DNA from: an uncultured Flavobacteriaceae bacterium
GTDB taxonomy: Bacteria; Bacteroidota; Bacteroidia; Flavobacteriales; Flavobacteriaceae
Direction: 5' to 3'
DNA: 64,000 nt
NCBI GenBank assembly: GCA_947503005.1
Contig: CANNCA010000002.1
Coordinates: 1 to 64,000 of the forward strand
Of this stretch, positions 18,859 through 27,751 are shown one piece after another. Positions within the stretch are counted from its first letter, which is position 1; every line of letters begins with the position of its first letter. The notes beneath the pieces were generated by a model. The model made no database searches and was not told the origin of the DNA. It saw nothing but the letters and a program-made list of their open reading frames with translations. Position numbers and translations under genes: made by a program.

Positions 18859-19914
18859 TTACTTCAAATCAACCGCTAAAACATAATCATCAGCAGTCAT
18901 AAAGAGTCTTTTTTCGTCTTTGCCAAAGGCACAGTTAGCGGTTTTTTGCCCTGTACGTATTCGTGCTATTACTTTTCCTCCAGGGTTGAAAACCCAAACG
19001 CCACCTGGGCCTGTAGCGAAAATTATTCCATGAGCATTTACTTTTAACCCGTCGGGGAGTCCATCCTCATTTTCCTTACCTATTAAATGAGTGGCGTCGA
19101 ACATCAGTTCTTTTGTTGCGACGACACCTGGGGACTTCAACGTATATTTTTGCCAAACCGCACCCTGGGGATCTGATACTGCTACATATAGCGTTTTGTT
19201 ATCGGGAGATAAGCCGATTCCATTTGGTCGGCTTAATTTATCCACCAGTAACAGTTCACCCGAAGTCAAGAGACAGTATACACCTTGAAATCCCAATTCT
19301 TTTTCAGGGTCTTTCATTTGACCGGGCAGTCCGTAAGGTGGGTCTGTAAAATAAAGATTTCCCATGGAGTCATAGCACCCATCGTTCGGGCTATTGAAAC
19401 GGCTTCCCTCATAGTGATCGACCAAGGCAGTATAATTTTCTTGGGGATTTGAAATTGGCGCGTTCATCTTGGCAACTTGCCGATTTCCGTGTTGCATCAA
19501 CACAAGATCTCCTTCCGGACTCAATAACAATCCATTTGAACCGGGTTCCTCGCCAGAAAAACTTTCACCTGAAAAGCCCGAAGGATTCAAATAGGTAATT
19601 GTATCATTTTGAGCATCTAGTTTGTACACTTTATTATTGGGGATGTCCGAAAACAAAAGATAATCGCCATTCTCTATGTAAAGTGGGCCTTCCGTCCATT
19701 CGAAACCACTGGCTAGCACCGCTATCTCAGCCTTCGAATCAATAATATCATTGGCGGTTTCGTCTAGAATTTCAATGGCGAACTTTGAAGTTACTTCTTT
19801 AGAGATGGCATATTCAGTTTCAGCGGATTCAATAGTTTTTTCAGCTTTGTTTTTTTCTTGCTTACACGCTAAAACCAGTGTCAAAAAGGTTGCACTGATC
19901 AATACTATTTTCAT
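18859..19914 (-). CDS. SMP-30/gluconolactonase/LRE-like lipoprotein
   Basis: A 351-residue beta-propeller protein. I chose the ATG at 19914 because it gives the lipoprotein signal MKIVLISATFLTLVLAC; a longer frame to 20025 would overlap the upstream gene. Typical family features: ASGFEWTEGPLYIE (metal-ligand Glu), GSNGLLLSPEGDLVL, SRFNSPNDGCYDSMGNLYFTDPPYG (Asn and Asp ligands), LSRPNGIGLSPDNKTLYV and LPDGLKVNAHGIIFATGPGG (Asp ligand). Such enzymes hydrolyse sugar lactones with a divalent metal. It follows the dioxygenase-like gene by 22 bases on the same strand, so the two form an operon facing away from the fucosidase. As a lipoprotein it would act on extracytoplasmic lactones; the substrate is unknown. 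Confidence 0.88.
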   Translation of the reverse strand: MKIVLISATFLTLVLACKQEKNKAEKTIESAETEYAISKEVTSKFAIEILDETANDIIDSKAEIAVLASGFEWTEGPLYIENGDYLLFSDIPNNKVYKLDAQNDTITYLNPSGFSGESFSGEEPGSNGLLLSPEGDLVLMQHGNRQVAKMNAPISNPQENYTALVDHYEGSRFNSPNDGCYDSMGNLYFTDPPYGLPGQMKDPEKELGFQGVYCLLTSGELLLVDKLSRPNGIGLSPDNKTLYVAVSDPQGAVWQKYTLKSPGVVATKELMFDATHLIGKENEDGLPDGLKVNAHGIIFATGPGGVWVFNPGGKVIARIRTGQKTANCAFGKDEKRLFMTADDYVLAVDLK

Positions 19915-19936
19915 AATGATAATTTTTAAATAGAAC

Positions 19937-20854
19937 TTAAATACCTTCGAAAAGTAAGGGGAAAAATTTCCCTTCCATTTTATTCCCTTTTGCAATTGGT
20001 GGTACACCTGCCAAAAGTTCATCATCAGTATTGCTCAAAGTACCATCCGCAAAAACGTTCAGAACAAAAGCTCTTCTGCTAGTTTCGGATTTGTTTTCAT
20101 AAGAGCCATGTACCATTAAGGGGTGATGAAAAGTAGCATATCCTTTTTTCAATTCTATCGCAACCGGATTTTTGAACATTTCTTTTTGCTCTTCCGATAA
20201 ATATTTCAACAAACCTTCCATATCACCTGCAAGAGAAGGCGCATCCAGTAATCCCCATTTGTGACTTTTAGGAATGTAATGTAGACATCCGTTTTCAACT
20301 GTAGCATCGTCAAGCCCTGTCCAACAAGTCAAATGCTGCATGGCAACTGTGCGGGTCCAATATGAATAATCTTGATGCCAAGCGACGACTCCACCATGTT
20401 TGGCCGGTTTGCAGAACAATTGATCGTGCCAAAAGCGAACAGGTTTGTTTTCTAAAAGTTGATGGGCCGCCATAAGAAAAGCAGGATTCCATAAAACATC
20501 ATGAAAGCCTTTCGAAATTCGCCAATGACCCAATGAATGAAAGAGCACAGAGTCTGGGTTTTCAGATTCATTGCTATGAAATTCGTAAAAAAGTTCGTGT
20601 GCAGGGTGTTTTGGATCAATAATTTCAGTCAATTCATTTCGTAAGGCCTCAACCTGAAATTCACTTAAAAGTTCAATACCGGACAAGTAACCGAATTCAT
20701 GAAAATGAATTACTTGTTCATCGGTTAATCGATATTGATTCCATTCCTCCAAGGATTTTGGGAGTTTAAAAAGATCAGTTATTAAGTGATGTTTATCGGC
20801 TAAATCTTGCATTGCTGTCACTGCTATTTTTGCTTTGTCTATTTTAAAAGGCAA
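19937..20854 (-). CDS. Phytanoyl-CoA dioxygenase (PhyH) family protein
   Basis: A 305-residue Fe(II)/2-oxoglutarate dioxygenase-like protein. The jelly-roll iron triad is visible: HQD in VAWHQDYSYW (about residue 156-158) and the distal His in HHPLMVHGSYEN (about 255-262), with an Arg in TSRRAFVLN for 2-oxoglutarate. The N-terminal helix region LTDEQVIHFHEFGYLSG is typical. The start at 20854 is a TTG; an in-frame ATG at 20812 would remove 14 residues and is a fair alternative. The protein has no export signal, so it works in the cytoplasm, unlike its operon partner the SMP-30 lipoprotein. Its substrate is unknown; the location next to fucosidase genes suggests a carbohydrate-derived compound, which is inference only. 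Confidence 0.87.
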   Translation of the reverse strand: MPFKIDKAKIAVTAMQDLADKHHLITDLFKLPKSLEEWNQYRLTDEQVIHFHEFGYLSGIELLSEFQVEALRNELTEIIDPKHPAHELFYEFHSNESENPDSVLFHSLGHWRISKGFHDVLWNPAFLMAAHQLLENKPVRFWHDQLFCKPAKHGGVVAWHQDYSYWTRTVAMQHLTCWTGLDDATVENGCLHYIPKSHKWGLLDAPSLAGDMEGLLKYLSEEQKEMFKNPVAIELKKGYATFHHPLMVHGSYENKSETSRRAFVLNVFADGTLSNTDDELLAGVPPIAKGNKMEGKFFPLLFEGI

Positions 20855-21014
20855 ACTTCATTCTCGTTGATTTAAGCATAAATCATTATCAAAAATAACG
20901 AATAACCATTTGTTGTGTTTATTGAGACGTACGATAGTTATGATTTATCTTAAAAGTGTCAATTTAGCCGTAATTATTGAGGCTATATTGTCAATATCAA
21001 TCAACCTTCAGCAT
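20855..21014. promoter_or_regulatory. Divergent intergenic region between PhyH-like and GH29 genes
   Basis: The 160-base A+T-rich spacer separates two divergent transcription units and must hold promoters for both. I found no convincing match to the flavobacterial consensus on either strand, so exact sites are not assigned. Confidence 0.4.
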
Positions 21015-22568
21015 ATGAATTTTATTAAAAAGGGTAGTGTTTTTCTTTTAACTGCTTCCATTTTAGCTTCGTGTGGATCCAAGTCCGATAAGAAAGTCAA
21101 GGAAAAATCAACCAATGATTCGATCCCTGTTTTTGAGGCTAATTGGGAATCTATCAAGAAGAACTACAAGGACCCTGAATGGTTCAATGACCAAAAATTT
21201 GGGATTTTCATTCATTGGGGGGCATACTCGGTGCCAGCTTACGTTTCTGAATGGTACCCGAGAAGGATGTATATGGATACCGCGACGTTCACGGCCCAAC
21301 TGAAATTGCAAAAGAAAGGCCCGAACGAAACTTACCTGTACCATAAAAAGAAGTATGGGGACCAAAAAGAGTTTGGTTACAAAGATTTCATCCCCATGTT
21401 CAAAGCGGAAAAATTTGATCCTAAAGAATGGATTACTTTATTTAAAAAAGCGGGAGCCCGATACGTTGTGCCAGTGGCCGACCACCACGATGGTTTTGCC
21501 ATGTTCGCTTCCAAGACTACCAAATGGAATTCAGCCAATATGGGCCCTAAGCGAGATATATTGGGAGAACTTTTTGAAGAAGGTAGAAAGCAGGGTTTGA
21601 CCATGGGCGCATCTTCTCACTATGCGTTTAACTGGTCTTTTTACAATAAAAAGGATCATTTTGATACGGTAGATCCGGAATATGCCGATTTGTATTCCCC
21701 CAAAGGAAAAGATGTAACGGAACCCGTTTCCGAAGAATTCAAACAAATGTGGTGGGATAGAACCACTGATTTAATCGATAATTACAAACCTGAAATCCTC
21801 TGGTTCGATTTTTATTTAGACATTCCCGATTTCGAAGAATATCGCCCTAAAATCGCCGCATATTATTACAATAAAGGAAGAGAATGGGGCAAGGAGGTTG
21901 TCATCAATGACAAAAACCTTTTTCACGAAGCTTTTCCCGAAGGAACGGTGATTTACGATCTGGAGCGTGGTAAGCTTCCTGGAATACGAGAATTGCCATG
22001 GCAGACCGATACTTCTATTGGCAAGAATTCGTGGGGCTACGTAACGAATGAAGAAGCAAAAACGCCAAATTCCCTTGTAGATGATCTGGTCGATATCGTT
22101 TCAAAAAACGGGAATCTATTATTGAACGTTGGGCCGAGGCCAGACGGCACCATCCCCGAAGATCAACAAGAAACCCTGTTAAAAATCGGAAGTTGGTTAG
22201 AAATGAACGGTGAAGCCATCTATGATTCAGAATATTGGAAAACTTTTGGCGAAGGTCCTACGGAAGAAAAGGGTGGATACATGTCGGAACACAGCAAGAA
22301 AAAAGATTTTACCGCCCAGGATATTCGTTTCACTCAAAAGGGTAATAAGTTATACGCCATAATGCTTGACTGGCCAAGTGACTCAAAAATCAACATCAAA
22401 TCTTTGGGTTCAGCAAACGAATACGGAAAAGGAATCGATATCAAAAGTATACGACTTTTAGGAAGCAATGCCAACCTCACTTTTAATCGAACTGGTGAAG
22501 CATTGGTCGTTGAAGGTCTAGGAGCAAAGATCGGTGACTTCGCCCATGTTTTAGAAATAAGTTTGTAA
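21015..22568 (+). CDS. Alpha-L-fucosidase, GH29, lipoprotein
   Basis: A 517-residue protein from the ATG at 21015, chosen because it starts the lipoprotein signal MNFIKKGSV with lipobox LASC; longer starts add only an unlikely hydrophobic extension. GH29 hallmarks: WFNDQKFGIFIHWGAYSVPA, ADHHDGFAMFASKTTKWN, and ILWFDFYLD, where Asp 265 fits the catalytic nucleophile; then LPWQTDTSIGKNSWGY and NLLLNVGPRPDGTIP. A short C-terminal beta domain follows. It would act outside the inner membrane, releasing terminal L-fucose (or, in some GH29 members, L-galactose) from glycans. The downstream genes encode uptake and oxidation of such a sugar, which supports the assignment. A terminator follows. Confidence 0.93.
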   Translation: MNFIKKGSVFLLTASILASCGSKSDKKVKEKSTNDSIPVFEANWESIKKNYKDPEWFNDQKFGIFIHWGAYSVPAYVSEWYPRRMYMDTATFTAQLKLQKKGPNETYLYHKKKYGDQKEFGYKDFIPMFKAEKFDPKEWITLFKKAGARYVVPVADHHDGFAMFASKTTKWNSANMGPKRDILGELFEEGRKQGLTMGASSHYAFNWSFYNKKDHFDTVDPEYADLYSPKGKDVTEPVSEEFKQMWWDRTTDLIDNYKPEILWFDFYLDIPDFEEYRPKIAAYYYNKGREWGKEVVINDKNLFHEAFPEGTVIYDLERGKLPGIRELPWQTDTSIGKNSWGYVTNEEAKTPNSLVDDLVDIVSKNGNLLLNVGPRPDGTIPEDQQETLLKIGSWLEMNGEAIYDSEYWKTFGEGPTEEKGGYMSEHSKKKDFTAQDIRFTQKGNKLYAIMLDWPSDSKINIKSLGSANEYGKGIDIKSIRLLGSNANLTFNRTGEALVVEGLGAKIGDFAHVLEISL

Positions 22569-22605
22569 GAAATATAATAAGTACATTAGAGTACTTTAAT
22601 CAGGA

Positions 22606-22646
22606 AAGCGTGCCTTTGGTTGTCTACTTTTAGGTACGCTTTTTTT
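22606..22646 (+). terminator. Intrinsic terminator after the GH29 gene
   Basis: The stem aagcgtgcc (22606-22614) pairs with ggtacgctt (22633-22641) with one G-U wobble, and seven T residues follow. It separates the fucosidase from the catabolic genes, which begin at 22714 and so probably have their own promoter. Confidence 0.75.
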
Positions 22647-22713
22647 ATAACAGTTTTCAGACTTGGTGCTAACCATCAAATACTTAATTTTATAAACTTC
22701 TAAACAAGCTAAT

Positions 22714-23727
22714 GTGAAATACATCGTTTGCGAAAAACCCGGGGAATTCGTACTTAAGGAAAAAGACCCACCACAAAGAAAAGAAGGTGAGGCCTTGTTA
22801 AAAGTAACGAAGGTTGGTATCTGTGGTACGGACTTACATGCCTTTGCCGGAAACCAAGCATTTTTCACCTATCCAAGAATTTTAGGACACGAGCTGGCAA
22901 CCCGAATAGAAGAGATAGGGGAGAATGACAAAGGAATCAAAGCTGGTGACAATGTCGTGGTAATGCCTTATCTCAGCTGTGGAACTTGCGTTGCATGCAG
23001 AAACGGAAAAACAAACTGCTGCACAAGTCTTCAAGTTTTAGGTATTCATACCGATGGTGGAATGCAAGAACATATAACGGTACCTATCGATATATTGATA
23101 CCGGCCCAAAATTTGACCGATAATCAAATGGCATTGGTAGAGCCGCTCGCCATCGGGGCCCATGCAGTTCGACGTGCGCAATTAAAAAAAGATGAAACTA
23201 TAGTCGTAATCGGTTGTGGCCCTATAGGATTGGGACTCATGAAGTTTGCCCAAATCGTAGGAGCAAGGGTCATCGCATTAGATGTGAACCAAGAAAGATT
23301 AGATTATGCGAAGGAAGTCATTGGTGTTGACCACACCGTTTTGGCGGATGATAGTGCCATTCAGAATATCAGCGATATTACCAATGGAGATATGGCTGCA
23401 GCCGTTTTTGACGCCACTGGCCATAAAGGGGCCCTGGAGTCCGGCCCGGATTACATGTCGCACGGTGGAAGATATATTTTGGTAGGATTGTCAAAAGGTG
23501 AATTAACTTTTACACATCCAGCTATTCATGCTAAAGAAACTTCTATTTTATGTAGTAGAAATGCGGCCTTGGAAGATTTTGAGCATGTGATTTCGGTTCT
23601 GGAAGAAGGAGTTTTCCCTGTTGATTCTTTTATTACTCATAATGTTGATTTTACCGAGATGATAGCCAATTTTAATAGTTGGACAAATCCGAAAACGGGA
23701 GTTATAAAAGCAACCGTAAATTTTTAG
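22714..23727 (+). CDS. Zinc-dependent medium-chain dehydrogenase, possibly L-galactonate/L-fuconate 5-dehydrogenase
   Basis: A 337-residue zinc dehydrogenase starting with GTG. Catalytic zinc ligands are seen in GICGTDLH (Cys) and ILGHE (His-Glu), and the structural zinc cluster in SCGTCVACRNGKTNCC. The nucleotide-binding part has VIGCGPIGLGLM, followed by ALDVNQERL, whose Asp suggests NAD. The family covers sorbitol, threonine and L-galactonate (E. coli LgoD, formerly YjjN) dehydrogenases. Next to a UxaB-like and a UxaA-like gene, a 5-dehydrogenation of L-fuconate or L-galactonate is the most coherent role, but this is inference from context. It begins the catabolic operon, 33 bases before the UxaA-like gene. 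Confidence 0.85.
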   Translation: MKYIVCEKPGEFVLKEKDPPQRKEGEALLKVTKVGICGTDLHAFAGNQAFFTYPRILGHELATRIEEIGENDKGIKAGDNVVVMPYLSCGTCVACRNGKTNCCTSLQVLGIHTDGGMQEHITVPIDILIPAQNLTDNQMALVEPLAIGAHAVRRAQLKKDETIVVIGCGPIGLGLMKFAQIVGARVIALDVNQERLDYAKEVIGVDHTVLADDSAIQNISDITNGDMAAAVFDATGHKGALESGPDYMSHGGRYILVGLSKGELTFTHPAIHAKETSILCSRNAALEDFEHVISVLEEGVFPVDSFITHNVDFTEMIANFNSWTNPKTGVIKATVNF

Positions 23728-23760
23728 TGCTTAAGACAGCTCAATAAATAATTGTTTGAA

Positions 23761-25413
23761 ATGAACCACGCATTTTTAAGAATCCATCCAAAAGACAATG
23801 TGCTAGCTGCTTTGCGTGATATTGAAAAGGGAGATACAATTGATTTTGAAGGATTTTCTTTTACAACTTCAGAGCGAATTCCGGCCAAACATAAATTTAC
23901 TTTTGAAAACTTCTCCAAGGGAGACGAAATCATCATGTACGGGGTTTTGGTCGGACAAGCCACCAAACCCATTGCAAAAGGAGAACGGATTTCGATGGAA
24001 AACTGCGTCCATGCTTCTATGGAATATGCTGTAAGTGCAGAACAGCACACTTGGGAAGCTCCAGATGTTTCGAAGTGGAAAGATGTAACATTTAATGGGT
24101 ATCACAGAGCTGATGGAAGCGTAGGTACTTCGAATTACTGGCTTGTTATTCCAATGGTTTTTTGTGAGAACCGTAATGTTGAGGTGCTGAAATCCGCTTT
24201 ACAAGAATCTTTGGGTTACCATACTACAAACGATTTTGTAGTAGACACGGATACTTTGGTCGAACATTATAAAAACGGTGCTTCAATAGATGATTTGGTG
24301 ACAGCCGAAATTATTCGCACCCCAGAAGAAATTAAGCAGAATAGGACGTTCCCGAACGTTGATGGAATCAAATTTTTGACCCATGACGGTGGCTGTGGTG
24401 GTTTTCGCTTGGATTCAGATACGCTTACCAGTCTTTTTGCAGGATATATAACGAATTCGAATGTTGCCGGAGCAACAATTTTAAGCTTAGGTTGTCAAAA
24501 TGCCGAGGTAAAGAATTTGTTGGAAGGTATAACTAAACGGGATCCAAACTTTTCCAAACCCTTACATATATTAGAACAGCAAAAAAGTAAAAGCGAGCGT
24601 CATTTTATAGAAGAGGCGGTCAAGAAGACTTTTCTTGGATTGATAGAAGCAAACAAAACTGAACGTACACCTGCGCCTTTACGTCACTTGAATTTAGGTT
24701 TGGAATGTGGTGGTTCCGATGGCTTTTCAGGAATATCTGCCAATCCGGCATTGGGGTATACCTCCGATTTGTTGGTCGCTTTGGGAGGGACAACCGTATT
24801 ATCCGAATTTCCCGAATTGAACGGAGTCGAGCAGGAGCTGATTAATCGATGCGAATCCAAAGAAAATAAAGAAAAATTTGCCCATTTGATGGATACTTAT
24901 GCTGCGAGGGCAATTGCCTTAGGTTCGGCTTTTAAGAACAATCCATCTCCAGGTAATATTAAAGATGGACTCATCACCGACGCAATGAAATCAGCGGGTG
25001 CAGCTAAAAAAGGAGGAACTTCCTTGATAACCGATGTTCTGGATTATACAGAAAAATGCACTAAAAAAGGCCTCAATCTTCTATGCACTCCAGGAAATGA
25101 TGTAGAAAGTACAACTGGCCTTGCGGGTTCAGGCTGTAACATTATCTGCTTCACAACCGGCTTAGGTACACCGACAGGGAACCCCGTCGCCCCAGTGATT
25201 AAAATTTCGAGCAATAATGTCTTGAGCGAAAAGATGAAAGACATCATCGATTTCAATACGGGTACAATAATTACCGGTGAGGCTACCATAGAGTCAAAAG
25301 GAGAAGAACTCTTGGAATATATCATCAAAGTGGCTAGTGGCGAAGAGATTCCCGCTGCCGTGCGATTGGGTCAAGAAGATTTTATTCCTTGGAAAAGGGG
25401 AATTTCATTATAA
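23761..25413 (+). CDS. UxaA family (altronate dehydratase-like) protein
   Basis: A 550-residue protein; the ATG at 23761 is preferred over an in-frame TTG three codons upstream. It has an N-terminal SAF/UxaA-N part (about 1-95, with LRIHPKDNVLAALRDIEKG) and a long C-terminal galactarate/altronate dehydratase domain with HRADGSVGTSNYWLVI, THDGGCGG, LGLECGGSDGFSGISANPALGY and LAGSGCNIICFTTGLGTPTG. The family dehydrates aldonates such as D-altronate to 2-keto-3-deoxy acids with an iron or manganese centre. It is a full-length two-domain form. Its partners here suggest a 6-deoxy-altronate or altronate substrate. It is separated from the next gene by seven bases. Confidence 0.9.
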   Translation: MNHAFLRIHPKDNVLAALRDIEKGDTIDFEGFSFTTSERIPAKHKFTFENFSKGDEIIMYGVLVGQATKPIAKGERISMENCVHASMEYAVSAEQHTWEAPDVSKWKDVTFNGYHRADGSVGTSNYWLVIPMVFCENRNVEVLKSALQESLGYHTTNDFVVDTDTLVEHYKNGASIDDLVTAEIIRTPEEIKQNRTFPNVDGIKFLTHDGGCGGFRLDSDTLTSLFAGYITNSNVAGATILSLGCQNAEVKNLLEGITKRDPNFSKPLHILEQQKSKSERHFIEEAVKKTFLGLIEANKTERTPAPLRHLNLGLECGGSDGFSGISANPALGYTSDLLVALGGTTVLSEFPELNGVEQELINRCESKENKEKFAHLMDTYAARAIALGSAFKNNPSPGNIKDGLITDAMKSAGAAKKGGTSLITDVLDYTEKCTKKGLNLLCTPGNDVESTTGLAGSGCNIICFTTGLGTPTGNPVAPVIKISSNNVLSEKMKDIIDFNTGTIITGEATIESKGEELLEYIIKVASGEEIPAAVRLGQEDFIPWKRGISL

Positions 25414-25420
25414 GCTTTTC

Positions 25421-26881
25421 ATGCAACCACTAAATAGAAAAACCAAAAACCTGCCAAAAAAATTACCCATCAAAGTGATGCAATTCGGTGGGGGTAATTT
25501 TCTTCGTGCTTTCGTCGATTGGATGCTACACATATTGAACCAAGAGACCAATTTCAATGGGGGAGTGGCCATCATTAAACCTACAGAACGGGGAAATTAT
25601 CATGCGTTGAAATCTCAAGACGGTTTATTCACAGTGGTTTTAGATGGAATTAAAAACGGTGAATTGGTTGCCGATAAGACATTGGTCGATTGTGTTCAAG
25701 ATATCGTGAACCCGTATGATGAATGGCAGAAATACCTAGAGCTTGCTGAAAATCCGGATATCAGATTTATAATTTCGAATACAACCGAGGCGGGAATTAA
25801 ATTCAACGAAGAGGATGCTTTTGGAGATAATCCACCAAAAGAATTTCCGGCGAAATTGACAATTTGGTTATACCATCGTTTTCAGTACTATGGTAATGAT
25901 ATAACCAAGGGCTGTATTATGATGCCGTGTGAACTTATAGAAAATAATGGAGAAGCACTCAAAACTGCCATACTGCAATATGCAGAACATTGGAATTTGG
26001 ATAGGGAATTTGTCAAATGGATATATGCTGCAAATTCTTTTTGCAGCACTTTGGTAGATCGCATTGTTTCTGGCTACCCGTCAGACAGAGCCGTTCAAAT
26101 TCAGGAGGAACTGGGCTATATGGATCAACTTTTTGTAGGAGGTGAGTATTATCATAGTTGGGTAATTCAAGGTCCTGAACTCTTGCAAAAAGAACTTCCT
26201 TTTTGTTCGACGGATTTGAATGTAGAATTTGTTGATGATTTAGTTCCCTATCGTGAAATGAAAGTTCGTATTTTGAACGGGGCACACACCGCTATGGTTC
26301 CAGTTGGATATTTGGCGGGACTCCGATTCGTCTCTGAAGTGATGGATGATAGTGTAGTGAGCGGTTTTGTCGAATCACTTTTAATGGAAGAAACAATCAA
26401 AACGTTGGATTTTCCAGAGGCGGTTTTGCAGAAGTTCGTTCAAGAAGTTCTGGATCGGTTTCGCAATCCGTTATTGAAACATCAATTGATAAGTATATCC
26501 CTCAATAGCACCTCTAAATTCGTGGCTCGTTTACTTCCAACGATGACCGACTATTATGTGGCGAATGCAGCACTTCCGAGGCGAATCGTATTTGGACTTT
26601 CTGCACTTATTCGATTTTACAAAGGAGAATTCCATGGCAAAAGAATCGAATTGAAAGACGATGCAAGAGTACTAAATATTTTTAGTTCGAATTGGAAAAA
26701 ATATGATGATAATAACTTGAAATTGAATATATTAGTGGGTATTATCTTGAGTAATACTGATATATGGGGTAAAGACTTAACGAGTTTCGAAGGCCTCGTG
26801 GAAATGGTCTCTAAAAATATTCTTTCCATAGAAAATAACGGAGTTCTAGCAACCTTAAAAAATTTGGAGAATGGTAATTGA
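25421..26881 (+). CDS. Tagaturonate reductase-like (UxaB, mannitol dehydrogenase family) oxidoreductase
   Basis: A 486-residue protein; the ATG at 25421 gives the expected short lead into the Rossmann part KVMQFGGGNFLRAFVDWML. The middle part has ISNTTEAGI and ANSFCSTLVDRIVSGYP, and the family catalytic signature K-x4-N-x2-H is present in KVRILNGAHTAM. The usual substrate pair is D-tagaturonate and D-altronate with NAD(H). It lies between the UxaA-like gene (seven bases upstream) and the lactonase-like gene, whose start codon overlaps its end by 11 bases, implying translational coupling. A role on the 6-deoxy or L-galactose-derived analogue is inferred from context. Confidence 0.9.
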   Translation: MQPLNRKTKNLPKKLPIKVMQFGGGNFLRAFVDWMLHILNQETNFNGGVAIIKPTERGNYHALKSQDGLFTVVLDGIKNGELVADKTLVDCVQDIVNPYDEWQKYLELAENPDIRFIISNTTEAGIKFNEEDAFGDNPPKEFPAKLTIWLYHRFQYYGNDITKGCIMMPCELIENNGEALKTAILQYAEHWNLDREFVKWIYAANSFCSTLVDRIVSGYPSDRAVQIQEELGYMDQLFVGGEYYHSWVIQGPELLQKELPFCSTDLNVEFVDDLVPYREMKVRILNGAHTAMVPVGYLAGLRFVSEVMDDSVVSGFVESLLMEETIKTLDFPEAVLQKFVQEVLDRFRNPLLKHQLISISLNSTSKFVARLLPTMTDYYVANAALPRRIVFGLSALIRFYKGEFHGKRIELKDDARVLNIFSSNWKKYDDNNLKLNILVGIILSNTDIWGKDLTSFEGLVEMVSKNILSIENNGVLATLKNLENGN

Positions 26882-27698
26882 TTCGCACCAGCATTTTTGG
26901 AAATATGAACCTGCAAAACATTCATGGATCGATGATACTATGTCAGCAATCCGAAGAGATTTTCTACCTTCTGATTTGCAAAAGGTTTACGTTGAACATG
27001 GTATCGACGGTTGTGTGGCGGTCCAGGCTGACCAGACCCTAGAAGAGACAGATTTTCTGCTCAACCTTGCCGATGAAAATGATTTTATAAAGGGGGTTGT
27101 AGGTTGGGTGGATTTACGGGCTGAAAATATTGACGATGTATTAGCCGAATACCATTCCAAAAAGAAATTAAAGGGTTGGCGTCATGTGATACAAGGCGAA
27201 CCGGATCATAATTTTTTGCTTCGATCGAATTTCTTAAACGGAATTTCTTTTTTGGAAAAGTATGACTATACCTATGATATCCTGATTTTTCCACATCAAC
27301 TAGGTGCTACATTGGAATTTGTAAAACGATTTCCGCATCAAAAATTCGTTATTGACCATATTGCAAAACCGTACATCAAAGACGGTTTTTATGAGGGATG
27401 GGCAGTTTTGATGAAGGAAATCGCAAAACAAGAAAATGTTTTGTGTAAAGTCTCTGGAATGATTACTGAAGCAGATTATGAAAATTGGACGCCAGAACAA
27501 ATACACCCTTATATGTATTTAGTTTTAGAAGCATTTGGAACGAAACGCTTGATGTACGGTTCTGATTGGCCCGTATGTTTGGTAGCAGAAAATTATGGAC
27601 AGGTCAAGACCATAGTAACTGATTATATAAAAACGTTAAGTGCTGCAGAGCAAAACGCGCTCATGGCAGAAAATGCAATTGAATTTTATAATTTATAA
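26871..27698 (+). CDS. L-fuconolactonase-like amidohydrolase (COG3618)
   Basis: A 275-residue TIM-barrel amidohydrolase. It starts with the metal motif VIDSHQHFW, continues with IPTC-free DGCVAVQADQTLEET, LKGWRHVIQGEPD, FVIDHIAKPYIKDG (His ligand) and ends with LMYGSDWPVC, where the Asp is the catalytic residue in the family. The best-characterised members of this group hydrolyse L-fucono-1,5-lactone and related L-sugar lactones to the acids. Cytoplasmic. The ATG overlaps the end of the UxaB-like gene by 11 bases. With the SDR encoded 53 bases downstream it forms a dehydrogenase-lactonase pair for L-fucose or L-galactose. Confidence 0.88.
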   Translation: MVIDSHQHFWKYEPAKHSWIDDTMSAIRRDFLPSDLQKVYVEHGIDGCVAVQADQTLEETDFLLNLADENDFIKGVVGWVDLRAENIDDVLAEYHSKKKLKGWRHVIQGEPDHNFLLRSNFLNGISFLEKYDYTYDILIFPHQLGATLEFVKRFPHQKFVIDHIAKPYIKDGFYEGWAVLMKEIAKQENVLCKVSGMITEADYENWTPEQIHPYMYLVLEAFGTKRLMYGSDWPVCLVAENYGQVKTIVTDYIKTLSAAEQNALMAENAIEFYNL

Positions 27699-27751
27699 AG
27701 TTATAAGAGGATTTGCGCCTACGCGGAAATGAAAAATAAAATAATATTTCT

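Noticed and set aside
19915-20025. Longer start for the SMP-30 gene
   Set aside because: It would overlap the dioxygenase gene by 89 bases and bury the lipoprotein signal.
25337-25420. Longer start for the UxaB-like gene
   Set aside because: It overlaps the UxaA-like gene and adds residues not expected before the Rossmann motif.
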